Part shown: one piece after another, positions 5,103-5,169 of the stretch
Numbering within the stretch: the first letter of the stretch is position 1
Layout of the letters: every line of letters starts with the position of its first letter
NCBI GenBank assembly: GCA_002413325.1
Contig: DHWT01000312.1
Location: 1-5,169 of the forward strand
Direction of reading: 5' to 3'
DNA: 5,169 nt
Source of the DNA: Chitinophagaceae bacterium UBA5175
GTDB taxonomy: Bacteria; Bacteroidota; Bacteroidia; Chitinophagales; Chitinophagaceae
Program-made: the position numbers and the translations under genes
The notes under the pieces: generated by a model
Seen by the model: the letters and a program-made list of their open reading frames with translations, nothing else
Told to the model about the DNA's origin: nothing
Databases searched by the model: none

Positions 5103-5169
5103 ATGCCGTCAAACAGGGACCTGGCTTCACAGGAAACCATTGCGTTGGCACAGGGAATGTTCGTTTCCG
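5103..5169 (+). CDS. Unidentified gene, 5' end only
   Basis: An ATG at 5103 opens a frame that stays open to the window edge, giving 22 residues that begin M-P-S-N-R-D-L-A-S-Q-E-T and continue I-A-L-A-Q-G-M-F-V-S. There is no signal peptide, so a cytoplasmic protein is likely. The visible part is too short to assign a family. The upstream AAATTTTG (5089-5096) partly resembles a -7 box but would leave almost no leader. The gene is divergent from the VanZ-like gene, with 123 nt between starts. I infer it is real because the frame is open, begins at a sensible distance, and its codon use resembles the neighbours; a short chance frame cannot be excluded. Confidence 0.5.
   Translation, partial: MPSNRDLASQETIALAQGMFVS

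Overview
The window looks like an ordinary stretch of chromosome from a member of the Bacteroidota, most likely the Chitinophagaceae (Chitinophaga-like). This rests on protein flavour: an HX4E-type lysophospholipid acyltransferase, a DUF1080/3-keto-disaccharide hydrolase with a signal peptide, a divergent Crp/Fnr regulator and a VanZ-like protein. Shine-Dalgarno sequences are weak or absent before most genes, and several upstream regions carry sequences resembling the TAnnTTTG -7 box of this phylum. No database search was possible, so the taxonomic call is inference.

Layout, left to right. Positions 1-95 hold no assignable gene, only a short hairpin. A minus-strand block follows: an LpxL/HtrB-type inner-membrane acyltransferase (96-1007) and, upstream of it, a small secreted protein of unknown function (1171-1614). 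Divergent from these is a plus-strand pair: a secreted DUF1080 protein (1867-2502) and, 53 nt further on, a short GIY-YIG-like protein (2556-2900). A gene-poor stretch (2901-3324) contains a plausible Bacteroidota promoter. It leads into a Crp/Fnr-family regulator (3325-3906) and, 67 nt later, a small cupin (3974-4417) that ends at a candidate hairpin terminator. Convergent to the cupin is a VanZ-family membrane protein (4470-4979, minus). Its last codons and stop lie in a perfect 13-bp inverted repeat. The window ends with the first 22 codons of an unidentified plus-strand gene (5103 onward), divergent from the VanZ gene.

The genes do not form one obvious pathway. The only plausible functional unit is the Crp/Fnr regulator plus the cupin. 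They share an octamer before both starts, and a 14-bp dyad lies over the cupin's putative promoter. The acyltransferase would act in the lipid A / membrane lipid layer, the DUF1080 protein in periplasmic or surface sugar processing, and the VanZ protein in the inner membrane. I see no mobile element, CRISPR array, tRNA, rRNA or convincing new multi-gene system. The items most worth a second look are the inverted repeat at the VanZ 3' end, the regulator-cupin regulatory signals, and the divergent GIY-YIG-like protein. Most genes have upstream in-frame TTG codons that give longer open frames; I chose the internal ATG wherever family pattern, signal peptide or ribosome binding site supported it.
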